A stretch of DNA of 32,314 nucleotides from Desulfobacterales bacterium GWB2_56_26 (GTDB lineage Bacteria > Desulfobacterota > Desulfobulbia > Desulfobulbales > Desulfocapsaceae). Positions 7,325-15,600 of the stretch are shown piece by piece. The notes beneath the pieces are model-generated. The model was not told the origin of the DNA and searched no databases. It saw only the letters and a program-made list of their open reading frames with translations. The position numbers and the translations under genes are program-made. The first letter of the stretch is position 1; every line of letters starts with the position of its first letter. The stretch covers positions 1 to 32,314 of the forward strand of contig MGTI01000008.1 in NCBI GenBank assembly GCA_001799365.1, read 5' to 3'.

Positions 7325-8109
7325 AACAGGGCCTCGATCCTTCGCCGGCTGTCGACCAGCAATTGCCGGTCCTGTTCGAAGATTTCCAGGGTCAGCGTGT
7401 CGTCGTAGCCTATCTTTTTCAGGCGACGGACCAGTTCGGTGAAATTTACCGTGCCGCGGCCGACGGCCAGATGGTCGTCCCGTTTGCCGCGGTTGTCGGA
7501 GAAATGCAGATGGCCGAGCCGGTCGCCGAACTGCTCGACCAACTGCAGCAGCCGACTGTTGCCTTCGCTGTCGATATTGGCGTGGCCGGTGTCGAGGGTG
7601 AGGCGCAGGGACGGATGGGCGGCGAAGATCTCACCAAAATCCTCGGGCGTCACGCCAATGCGGTTGCGGGGAAACATGTTTTCCAGGCAAATGGTGATCT
7701 GCGGTTCCTCGGCGGCGGCGACCATCTGCGCGAAAAATTCGAAGGCATAGCCTTTGGCCGTAGCGGGCACGAAGGCCCCCATGCCGCCCACCATACTGGG
7801 GTGCAGCACCACCTTGTTCGCCCCAAGGGCATGGGCCGTTTCGAGCGACCGGCGCATCTCGTCGACCGAGGCCTGCCGCAGACTTTCGGTGAGATCGGCG
7901 GTGGAGACGAAGGTCGGCAGGTGACAGACGAGGCCGAGGCCGGTGTCGGCGAGGGTCTTGGCGATTGCCGTTCGATTCGCCGTCAGCACGCTGTGATGGG
8001 CCATGGGCGGGTCCATGGCCAGTTCCACATAATCAAAGCCCAGCCGGGCGATATTCTCGATTTCTTCCAGGACCGGCATAACCGGGAAATTCATAGCACC
8101 GTACTGCAT
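7315..8109 (-). CDS. Sugar phosphate isomerase/epimerase-like TIM-barrel protein (AP endonuclease 2 superfamily)
   Basis: This gene encodes 264 residues. I prefer ATG 8109 because AGGAGG lies 6 nt upstream; the frame continues to 8136 without support. The protein is a single xylose-isomerase-like TIM barrel. Candidate metal ligands are spaced as in the family: H63, H103, E143 (CLENM), D173 and H176 (LTLDTGHAN), H200/H202 with D205 (GHLHFSDN), and E242 (LEIF). It probably isomerises or epimerises a keto-sugar, or acts as a related metal-dependent lyase. No sugar pathway genes lie next to it, so the substrate is unknown. It is last in a likely operon with the lipoprotein hydrolase and yceH (gaps of 45 and about 17 nt). 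Confidence 0.85.
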   Translation of the reverse strand: MQYGAMNFPVMPVLEEIENIARLGFDYVELAMDPPMAHHSVLTANRTAIAKTLADTGLGLVCHLPTFVSTADLTESLRQASVDEMRRSLETAHALGANKVVLHPSMVGGMGAFVPATAKGYAFEFFAQMVAAAEEPQITICLENMFPRNRIGVTPEDFGEIFAAHPSLRLTLDTGHANIDSEGNSRLLQLVEQFGDRLGHLHFSDNRGKRDDHLAVGRGTVNFTELVRRLKKIGYDDTLTLEIFEQDRQLLVDSRRRIEALFGR

Positions 8110-8154
8110 CGCTGCCTCCTGTGTTGTTTTCTGCATCTCCGTCGAATGCAGTTT

Positions 8155-9735
8155 TTAGAGCCTGTCTCGGTTCGGATACTCCTTCACAAAACGTATCCAG
8201 GATTCTTCGATCGGCGTGTTCGGAGACTCCTCGCCCCGACAGACTTGAACAAAATGGGCATTATATTGATCCATCGGGGCGATTCGCCCTGCCGCCAGGG
8301 CGTCCAGCCAGTGGCCGAAACGAGTAATGATGTACTTTCCTAAGGGATGGTAATCGTCGCTCAGGGTCACCTGATAACCACCTTTCATAAACTCGTTCAT
8401 ATGATCTTCGGGATAGGGGCCTTTGACCGTCTCGATCACGCCGAGCAGCCGCTTGATTGCCTCGCGGTTCCTGAGGATGCCGGTATGGGTGTCGTTGAAG
8501 CCGAACTGGGCGGCGGATTCGTCCTGGGCCCGGCTGCAGAGTTGGCTGGCCAGCGGCACCACCCCGTCGCTGTTGTCGCCGAGCTTGACCATGCTTTCGT
8601 TGCCGAAGGCGTAGATGAGGTGGTACTCAAGGCCGTCGGGCAATTTCTTTCGCCATAGCCGCTGCATGAACTCGCTGTTCGGATCGACGTCCCGCCAGGA
8701 AGGGAGCACCATCGGGCCCTGGGAGGACATGGCCGCAGCCGGATGGCCGCCCAGTGGACTGGCGACGGTGACGAGGCGGGCAACCCTGTTCTCATCCTTT
8801 TTGCCGGACTGCCTGTTCAAGGCATCCCGCACCACCAGACCGCCCATGCTGTGGGCGACGATCACCAGCGGCATTTCGCCCAGCGGAATGGTCTTGCCGG
8901 AAAGGAAGATCTTGTAGAACATCTCGCTCAGCTGGCCGAGATCCTCACCGGAGGGATAGAAAAAGAACCAGGGGCTGTAGTGCCGGCGATCGAGGCCGGC
9001 GACGATGTCGGCGAAGTCCCGGGCGCTGCCGTCGATGCCGTGGACGAAAACCACCGGCACCTTATACCCCGCATTCTCCTCCAGGGCGTAGAACATCATC
9101 GGCGCCTCCTCAAGGAAGGCGGCCGGCTGATACATGCCGAGCGTCGCCATCTGTCGGCCGAAGATCTCGTCGTCGAGGCTTCTGATCGACCCTTTGGGAT
9201 AAAAGAGGGACTCGGTCAGGGCTTCGGACTTTTTGGTTTCCACCTGAAAAACGACGGGAGAGGAGGGGGCAAGTGGGGTGGCCAGATCGATGTCGAAGTC
9301 GCCCACTACCTTCTCCGGCATGGACTTGGGGTCGAGTGTCACCTGCCGACCGCCCACCACCTCCTTTTCATCGTAATGCCCGTCGCGGTTCAGGTCGCCG
9401 ACCACCAGCAGTCGAAATTCCCCGGCCGGCAGGTTGAGGCCGTAGAAGGAGCTGTTTCGGGAAAAATGGCAGACATCGACCACCTCGTTTTCCTGGTAGA
9501 GATTGGAGACGGCGATCACGGCTGTCGCCTCCTCACTTTTGCCGTCGCCGTTTTCGATCTTGCCGAAGACGAAGAAATTGTCGGCGGCGAGCATATGCTT
9601 GTAGACCCTCTGGGCCGGCGATTGCCGGAAGAGGGCCGACAACCCGGCCTGTTTGACGGTATTGCCGAGGTACGAGCAGCCGCAGAGGGCGAGAGACAGG
9701 GCGAAGATGATAACCAGGTTGCGCATGGAGAACAT
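8155..9735 (-). CDS. Alpha/beta-hydrolase lipoprotein
   Basis: This gene encodes 526 residues; a second ATG at 9726 would give 523, and neither start has a strong ribosome binding site. The N-terminus is a signal sequence ending in LCGC, a plausible lipobox, so the protein should be membrane-anchored outside the cytoplasm. The first 200 residues are an unassigned domain with a calcium-loop-like GDLNRDGHYDEKE segment. The catalytic domain follows with VFVHGIDGS (oxyanion loop region), AHSMGGLVV (nucleophile Ser near residue 295), a candidate acid in GDNSDGVVP and a His in the DTHTGI block. This is the layout of PGAP1-like or lipase-class serine hydrolases. The substrate is unknown, with lipid esters the likeliest guess. 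The gene lies between yceH and the TIM-barrel gene on the same strand. Confidence 0.85.
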   Translation of the reverse strand: MFSMRNLVIIFALSLALCGCSYLGNTVKQAGLSALFRQSPAQRVYKHMLAADNFFVFGKIENGDGKSEEATAVIAVSNLYQENEVVDVCHFSRNSSFYGLNLPAGEFRLLVVGDLNRDGHYDEKEVVGGRQVTLDPKSMPEKVVGDFDIDLATPLAPSSPVVFQVETKKSEALTESLFYPKGSIRSLDDEIFGRQMATLGMYQPAAFLEEAPMMFYALEENAGYKVPVVFVHGIDGSARDFADIVAGLDRRHYSPWFFFYPSGEDLGQLSEMFYKIFLSGKTIPLGEMPLVIVAHSMGGLVVRDALNRQSGKKDENRVARLVTVASPLGGHPAAAMSSQGPMVLPSWRDVDPNSEFMQRLWRKKLPDGLEYHLIYAFGNESMVKLGDNSDGVVPLASQLCSRAQDESAAQFGFNDTHTGILRNREAIKRLLGVIETVKGPYPEDHMNEFMKGGYQVTLSDDYHPLGKYIITRFGHWLDALAAGRIAPMDQYNAHFVQVCRGEESPNTPIEESWIRFVKEYPNRDRL

Positions 9736-9752
9736 CGTTATTTCATCAATGA

Positions 9753-10400
9753 TTATTGAAATTCTTTCTTGAACAACACAAACTCATTCTTCAGCATCTC
9801 AAGATCTTCCTTCAGGGATGCCACCGATTTTTCCAGCTCGGCGAGGCGATCGTTATCCGCATCTGACGTCATTATCACCGGTACGCAATAGGCGGCCGAC
9901 TGGTCGAGGTTCTCAGGTTCGCCGGCCAGCAGATGGGCGTAGCGCTGTTCCTTCCGGCCGGGCTGCCGAGGGAGTCTTTCGACCAGCCCGATCGCCGAGA
10001 GATTGTCCAGAGCCTGGCCTACTTCCTCAAGGCTGTCAAAGGTACAAAGCCTCTCCGTCCGGCTGCGCAACTCTCCCGCCGTCTGCGGTCCGCGCAGCAG
10101 CAGGGTGCAGAGCAGCGCCGCCTCGCGTCTGATCAGGTTATGTTCTTTGCCGAAATTGTGCAGGTATTTCGGCACTCGGCTGGCGTCGCTTTGAAAGACC
10201 AGCCGCTTGTCTTTCAGGGACTGCAGCGCCCCGGCCACCTCCCCCTCGTCAAGGGACATCACCGGTAAGCGGGAAGTCTTCTGGTTGCAGGCGTTGATCA
10301 ACCCGTTTAGCGAAAGGGGGTAGTATTCAGGCGTAGCCAGCTCTTTTTCCATCAGGCTGCCCAGCACCCGGACTTCGATTGCATCGAGGATTATATCCAT
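9753..10400 (-). CDS. yceH: YceH family protein (UPF0502/DUF480)
   Basis: This gene encodes 215 residues, the usual length for the family. The sequence opens with EVRVLGSLMEKELATPEYYPLS and continues with NACNQKTSR, both hallmark blocks of DUF480. The fold is two tandem winged-helix domains, with a coiled-coil-like C-terminal helix (about 185-215) rich in Leu, Glu and Lys. The family's function is not established; a DNA-binding role is inferred from the winged helices. The ATG at 10400 is preceded by GGGAG on the minus strand. It is probably the first gene of the operon with the lipoprotein hydrolase (17-nt gap) and the TIM-barrel protein. Confidence 0.92.
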   Translation of the reverse strand: MDIILDAIEVRVLGSLMEKELATPEYYPLSLNGLINACNQKTSRLPVMSLDEGEVAGALQSLKDKRLVFQSDASRVPKYLHNFGKEHNLIRREAALLCTLLLRGPQTAGELRSRTERLCTFDSLEEVGQALDNLSAIGLVERLPRQPGRKEQRYAHLLAGEPENLDQSAAYCVPVIMTSDADNDRLAELEKSVASLKEDLEMLKNEFVLFKKEFQ

Positions 10401-10619
10401 GGGTGATCTCCCGAAGGTTTCGTGTATTTCAGTTATGATATGCCGTCAGTAGGATTCAACTCGAAAAATTATGGGAATGAACAAAAAAGAATAGCCAATT
10501 GATCGAGATTTGTCCCTGTTTTCGGTAGCTGTCCTTCAGCTTTTCTTTCTATAGGCATCGAGTTAATGCATATAATACGAGTAGCGGGAAAAAGATTATC
10601 AACCAAAACCGGATTAATT

Positions 10620-11717
10620 ATGTCATCACTCACCGACCTCACGCCCTTCATCGCCGATATCCAGCATAACTGCGATATCTCCGATGCCCGGGATCACGGC
10701 ATCTATTCGATGTGTACCATGGTGCTGAAACTTCGCAACCTCTACAAATGGGAAAAGAACCTGCAGCCGTGGGAAGAGCCGGAAGCGGCCGACCTCCTCG
10801 ACTGGATCGACGGCAAAGAGAATTATTGGGCCACCATTGCCGGGGAGCCGTTTCGCTCTCTTGCGGCTGGCGGGAAGCGGCTTGAGCCGCTGGAGCTCGA
10901 AGAGATCAACGGGGCGCTGCAGGACGAGACGCTGCTCTATGGCGCAGGCTTTGGGCGGTCGATGAAGGCGGTTTTTTTTCTCGCCGAAAAGCTCGAAGAG
11001 CGCCGGGCGGAAGGCTGCCCGGTTTTAATCCTAGGCCGGGAGCGGGCAAGGGAGATGGCCAGCCCTTTTGCCATGGTTCAGGACGGCCTGATCATCATCC
11101 GCCGGGAGTCGCTTCGCTTCTTCTTATGGGACCAGATTCAGGAGGTGCGCTCCTCCTGCCGGAAATCATTGCAATACGCGCTGCAGTACTACGGTGTATT
11201 CCGGGACGGGAGCCTTGATCGGGAGCTGCTGCGGGCGAAACTGGATACCATGGTCGAAGAAGAGATGGATCTGTTCATCGCGCATGAAGTCGGAGAAATT
11301 CTGCAAACCACCTTGAAGTCCGAGACTCTGCAGACAGTTATTGGCCATTTTCCTGGCACCGTGATCGAATTTGTCGGCCGGTCGATCAAGGATATCCTGG
11401 CCGATACCCATCCGCAGGGGCTCCTTGCCTATCTTGTCAGGGAGCAGCGGGATGCCTCACTCGGCTTTTATCTCACCTTCCTCGACGGTCTTCGCAGCAA
11501 GCTTTTTCCGGAGATCATCGAGGCCTGGCAGCAGTTTGTTGCCGATCGGGACTGGCGTCGCATCGAGCAGGCGCGACGCACCTGCTGGGCGCGCAACAGC
11601 CGGATTGCAGGGCAGATCGAGGAAATTGCCGAAACGATCGGTCACGATCCGGACGAAAGAGTCATGGGCCGCTTCAACCGCGAGATTCTTGAACCCCTGG
11701 GCCTGGCGACGCCCTGA
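10620..11717 (+). CDS. Conserved hypothetical protein (possibly the Sfum_1244 family)
   Basis: This gene encodes 365 residues from ATG 10620; an upstream in-frame ATG at 10566 is less likely because a TATAAT at 10571-10576 falls just after it and could be the -10 element. No signal peptide or membrane segment is seen, so the protein is cytoplasmic. The N-terminus reads IQHNCDISDARDHGIYSMC and then LRNLYKWEKNLQPWEEP. A largely helical middle contains an FIAHEVGE block (about residue 220) that looks like an HExxH-type variant, but I do not claim catalysis. It resembles proteins I recall annotated as Sfum_1244 family in deltaproteobacteria, function unknown. The gene is divergent from yceH and convergent with the glutamine amidotransferase gene. 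Confidence 0.8.
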   Translation: MSSLTDLTPFIADIQHNCDISDARDHGIYSMCTMVLKLRNLYKWEKNLQPWEEPEAADLLDWIDGKENYWATIAGEPFRSLAAGGKRLEPLELEEINGALQDETLLYGAGFGRSMKAVFFLAEKLEERRAEGCPVLILGRERAREMASPFAMVQDGLIIIRRESLRFFLWDQIQEVRSSCRKSLQYALQYYGVFRDGSLDRELLRAKLDTMVEEEMDLFIAHEVGEILQTTLKSETLQTVIGHFPGTVIEFVGRSIKDILADTHPQGLLAYLVREQRDASLGFYLTFLDGLRSKLFPEIIEAWQQFVADRDWRRIEQARRTCWARNSRIAGQIEEIAETIGHDPDERVMGRFNREILEPLGLATP

Positions 11718-11737
11718 GCGCTGCCGATTCTCCGTGA

Positions 11738-12478
11738 TCAGCGAGCCTGGCCGATAAAGAAGCGGAAAAGGCTGCGGTGCTCGTGATACCGCTCCGTCAT
11801 CATTTCCGGATGCCACTGGACGCCGAAGACCTTGCCGGTGTGGTGCTGGAAGCCTTCGATCAATCCCTCCCGGCTCACCGCCGCGGGGATGAGATCCGGG
11901 GCCAGCGTGGCCACGCCCTGATGGTGCAGGCTGTTCACCCAGAGGGTTTCCGTTGTGTAGCACGACCGCAGGACGGTACCTTCCGCGAGCGCCACCTCGT
12001 GCACCAGCGCCTCCCGCCCTAGATGGGCGCTGAAGTGGGGGATTTCAGTGTTGTAGCAGGTTGCCAGATCCTGATGAAGGGTCCCGCCGAAGTAGACGTT
12101 GATGAGTTGAAAGCCCCGGCAGATGCCGAAAACCGGAATCCCCTTGGCCAGCGCCGCCGTGAGCAGTGCCCATTCGTGCCGGTCGCGCCGTTCGATAACC
12201 GGCCCGAGCCCCGGCTGAGGCTCCTGCCGGAACAGCGCCGGGGCCAGATCCTCGCCGCCCGCGAGCAACAGGCCGTCCAGCCGTTCGATCAGTTCGGCGG
12301 CCGCCTCCGGCCCCTCCAGGGTCGGCAGGGCCACGGGAATGCCGCCCCCTTCGTAGACGCTCCGGGCGTAGTCGAGGTTGGACATCAGCATATCCTGGCC
12401 GACTGTGCCTCGCACCCGGCGCCCGTCAAGTTCCTTATCTGCAACAAAATAGGTGGTGATTCCGATCAGCGGTTTCAT
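11738..12478 (-). CDS. Class I glutamine amidotransferase, gamma-glutamyl-GABA hydrolase-like (PuuD family)
   Basis: This gene encodes 246 residues from ATG 12478; the open frame reaches 12646 but MKPLIGITTYF is the classical start of the family. The catalytic triad is visible: C120 in FGICRGFQ, and H223 and E225 in VQWHPE. The LLLAGGEDLAP block forms the oxyanion region. Family members hydrolyse gamma-glutamyl amides such as gamma-glutamyl-GABA in putrescine degradation, but no other puu gene is present, so the substrate may be different. The gene diverges from the large helicase gene across a 200-nt spacer that includes a 6-bp inverted repeat. Confidence 0.88.
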   Translation of the reverse strand: MKPLIGITTYFVADKELDGRRVRGTVGQDMLMSNLDYARSVYEGGGIPVALPTLEGPEAAAELIERLDGLLLAGGEDLAPALFRQEPQPGLGPVIERRDRHEWALLTAALAKGIPVFGICRGFQLINVYFGGTLHQDLATCYNTEIPHFSAHLGREALVHEVALAEGTVLRSCYTTETLWVNSLHHQGVATLAPDLIPAAVSREGLIEGFQHHTGKVFGVQWHPEMMTERYHEHRSLFRFFIGQAR

Positions 12479-12521
12479 ACAGGTTCTTCGTTCTGCAGGG
12501 TTTTTGATGTTACTTCTCCTG

Positions 12522-12539
12522 AAACGGTTATAGCCGTTT
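12522..12539. promoter_or_regulatory. Inverted repeat in the divergent promoter region
   Basis: AAACGG (12522-12527) and CCGTTT (12534-12539) flank TTATAG. The repeat sits between the divergent amidotransferase and helicase genes and may be an operator; on the plus strand it is followed by a pyrimidine stretch (TTTTCTCTCT), so a short terminator-like hairpin is also possible. Confidence 0.3.
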
Positions 12540-12678
12540 TCTCTCTCTATGAAAAGGTGAAGATGGTCCATTCTTTCGGGGAGAGAGGTGACAAAAAGAT
12601 GGATGTTGACCAATAGTTGCGGTAGATACAAAACATTGCCCCGCAAGAACCTGGATCAATCAACGCGACCGCCGGATT

Positions 12679-15600
12679 ATGCCGATTCTCAACACCTGCC
12701 GGGAATTCCTGGACCAGTGTCTGCTGTTTGACATCGAAGTAGGCGAAAATAAACGCATCTACTCCATCGGCGCATCGTTTTGCGGCAAATCGTTCCTGAT
12801 CCCGCCAGGCAAATCGATCGGTCCGCGGCAGCTTGACGAGTTCGAGGCTTTCGGCGCGGCGGCCTCCTTCATCCTCGGCCACAATGTCCTGGCCCACGAT
12901 ATCCCGAGGTTGTGGGAGATCGCCCCGTCCCTTGCCATCCTGGAGAAGCCGGCCGTCGATACCCTCTACCTCTCGCCTCTCGCCTTTCCGGCCAATCCCT
13001 ACCATAAACTGGTCAAGAACTACCGGATCGTCCGGGACAGCGTCAACGATCCGGTCCAGGATGCCCTGCTGGCCGGACGGGTCTTTGAAGAACAATGGCA
13101 GGCCTTCGCCGAGCAGCTGACGGCGGGGGCCGATGGGCCGCTGCTGTATCGGGCGTTGCTGCACCGGGACGAGGGGTTCGCCGGGACCGCCGAGGCCCTG
13201 GCGGCCATGGGTATTCCTTTGTTGCCGGATGACGATCTTGTTGAGGCCTTTGCCTGGCTGGCCAGAAAGAAGAGCTGTCTGTCGGCGGTGGACCGTATCG
13301 TCGAGCAGCTGCAGGACGGCACGCTTGATCCTGCCCCTCTCGCCTATGTCGCCGCCTGGCTGACGGTCGCCGGCAGCAATTCGGTCCTGCCGCCCTGGGT
13401 GCGGCATCGCTTTCCCCAGGTGCCGGTCATTCTCCACCAGCTGCGGGATAGCCCCTGCGAAAGTCCGCACTGCGCCTACTGCCGGGAGCACCACGAGCCG
13501 CTCACCGTGCTGCGGAAGTACTACGGTTTTGAGGCCTTCCGGCCGGAGCCGGCGACGGCTGCGGGTGACAGCCTGCAGGAGGCGATCGTTTCCGCCGCGG
13601 CCAGGGACGCCACGCTCTTTGCCACTTTGCCCACCGGCGGCGGCAAGTCGCTCTGCTATCTGCTCCCCGCCCTGATGCGCTACCAGCGGCGCAATCTGCT
13701 GACCATCGTCGTCTCGCCGCTCCAGGCCCTGATGAAGGATCAGGTGGATAATTTCTCCCGGCAGACCGGCACCCGGATGGCCGCCGCCCTGTCCGGGATG
13801 CTCACCCTGCCGGAACGGGGCGAGGTGCTGGAGGCGGTGCGGCTGGGCGATGTCGGCATGCTCTACATCTCGCCCGAGCAGCTCCGCAACCGCAGCTTTG
13901 CCGTAACCGTCAGCCAGCGGGAGATCGGCGCCTGGGTGTTCGACGAGGCGCACTGCCTCTCCAAGTGGGGTCATGACTTTCGGCCGGATTACCTCTATGC
14001 GATCCGTTTCATCCGCGAATTCGCCAGGAAGGAAAAGACCGCCATCCCGCCGGTGCAGTGCTTTACAGCCACCGCCAAGCAGGACGTGACCTCGGAAATC
14101 GTCGACATCGTCGAGAGCGAGCTCGGCCTGCGGATGGTCAAATTTGCCGGCGGCCATGAGCGCAGCAATCTGCACTACGAGGTCTGGCCGGTGGAGGCGC
14201 GCGAGAAGTATCCGACGATTCTGGGACTCCTCAAGGCCCGCTACCGCAGCGGCAGTGCCGTCATCTACTGCGCCAAGAGGAAACAGACCGAGAGGTTGGC
14301 CGAATTCCTGCAGCAGGAGGGTTATCAGGCCGAAGCCTTCCATGCCGGTCTTGAACCGTCTCTGAAGAAGCGCATCCAGGAAAATTTCATCGACGGAACC
14401 ACGCCCGTCATCTGTGCCACCAACGCCTTCGGCATGGGCATCGACAAGGACGATGTCCGCCTCGTCATCCATGCCGACATTCCGGGGTCGCTGGAAAACT
14501 ATCTGCAGGAAGCCGGCCGGGCAGGGCGGGACCGCGACGAGGCCGAGTGCATTCTGATCTTCACCGAGCAGGATATCGAAAGCCAGTTCCGCTTGAGTGC
14601 CAGCTCACGGCTCAGCCAACGGGAAATCGCCCAGCTGCTGCGCGGCATCCGTTTTGCCGCCCGAAGCGGTGAGGAGGGGGTGCTAACCGCAGGCGAATTG
14701 CTGCGGCTCGAGGTGGTCGATATCGATCCGCAGCAGCTGGCGGACGGCGACACCCGGGTGCGGACCGCCGTCTCGTGGCTCGAACGGGCGGGGTATCTGC
14801 AGCGCAACGAAAACGAAACAAGGATCTTCCAGGGCAAGCCGCGGGTCAGGAGCCTTACGGAGGCGGAAACAAAGATCGACGAGCTGAACCTTTCGGCGCG
14901 GCAGCGGGCGCGGTGGCTTTCGATCCTTGCCGCCATGATGGAGAAAAGGCCAGGCAACAAGGGCTTCAGCGCCGACGAACTGGCCAGCCTTCCATCCTTT
15001 GCCAAGGCGGAAGGGGAAGAAGATTCGGAGACGGAGCGGGTTCTCCGCACCCTCCACGACATGGCCGAGCAAGGCCTGCTCACCAAGGAAACCATCCTTT
15101 CCGCCTATGTGCGGCACAAGGTGCAGAACAGCGCCGAAAGGCATCTTACTCGGGTGACGGCGCTGGAGCGGGATTTCCTCAAGGTGCTGGAAGAGGCGGC
15201 TCCGGACCTGGCCTTAGAGGCCCCGGCCGAACTCGATCTCCGCCAGCTCAATCAGCTGCTGCTCGACCGGGGGCACGACTCTACCACGCCCCACAGCCTG
15301 AGACTTATCCTCTACGGCCTGTCCCGGGACGGCAAGGGGCTGGCCGGACAGCGGGGCAGCATCACCGTCCGGGCGACCGGCAACAACAGGTTCAATCTGC
15401 TGTTGCACCGCGACTGGGAATCGCTGGTCAAGACCGTCCGCGTGCGGCAACAGGCCGCGGCCGTCGCGCTGCAGGTTATTATCGGCAGGATTCCGGCGGA
15501 AGCGGGTGCGAGTGCCAGTCTCTTGGTCGAGTTCACCCTGGAGGCGATCGTCGAGGGGCTGAAGGGCGACCTGCTCCTCTTTCCCTTGCTGAAGGATCCG

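Noticed and set aside
10571-10576. TATAAT as a promoter for the gene at 10620
   Set aside because: No -35-like hexamer lies 16-18 bp upstream, so I use it only as weak support for the later start codon and do not list it as a promoter.
12547-14472. 641-residue open frame on the minus strand opposite the large helicase gene
   Set aside because: It lies fully antisense to the exonuclease/RecQ coding region, has Gly/Arg/His-rich low-complexity composition and shows no domain; GC-rich codon bias in the true gene keeps this frame open.
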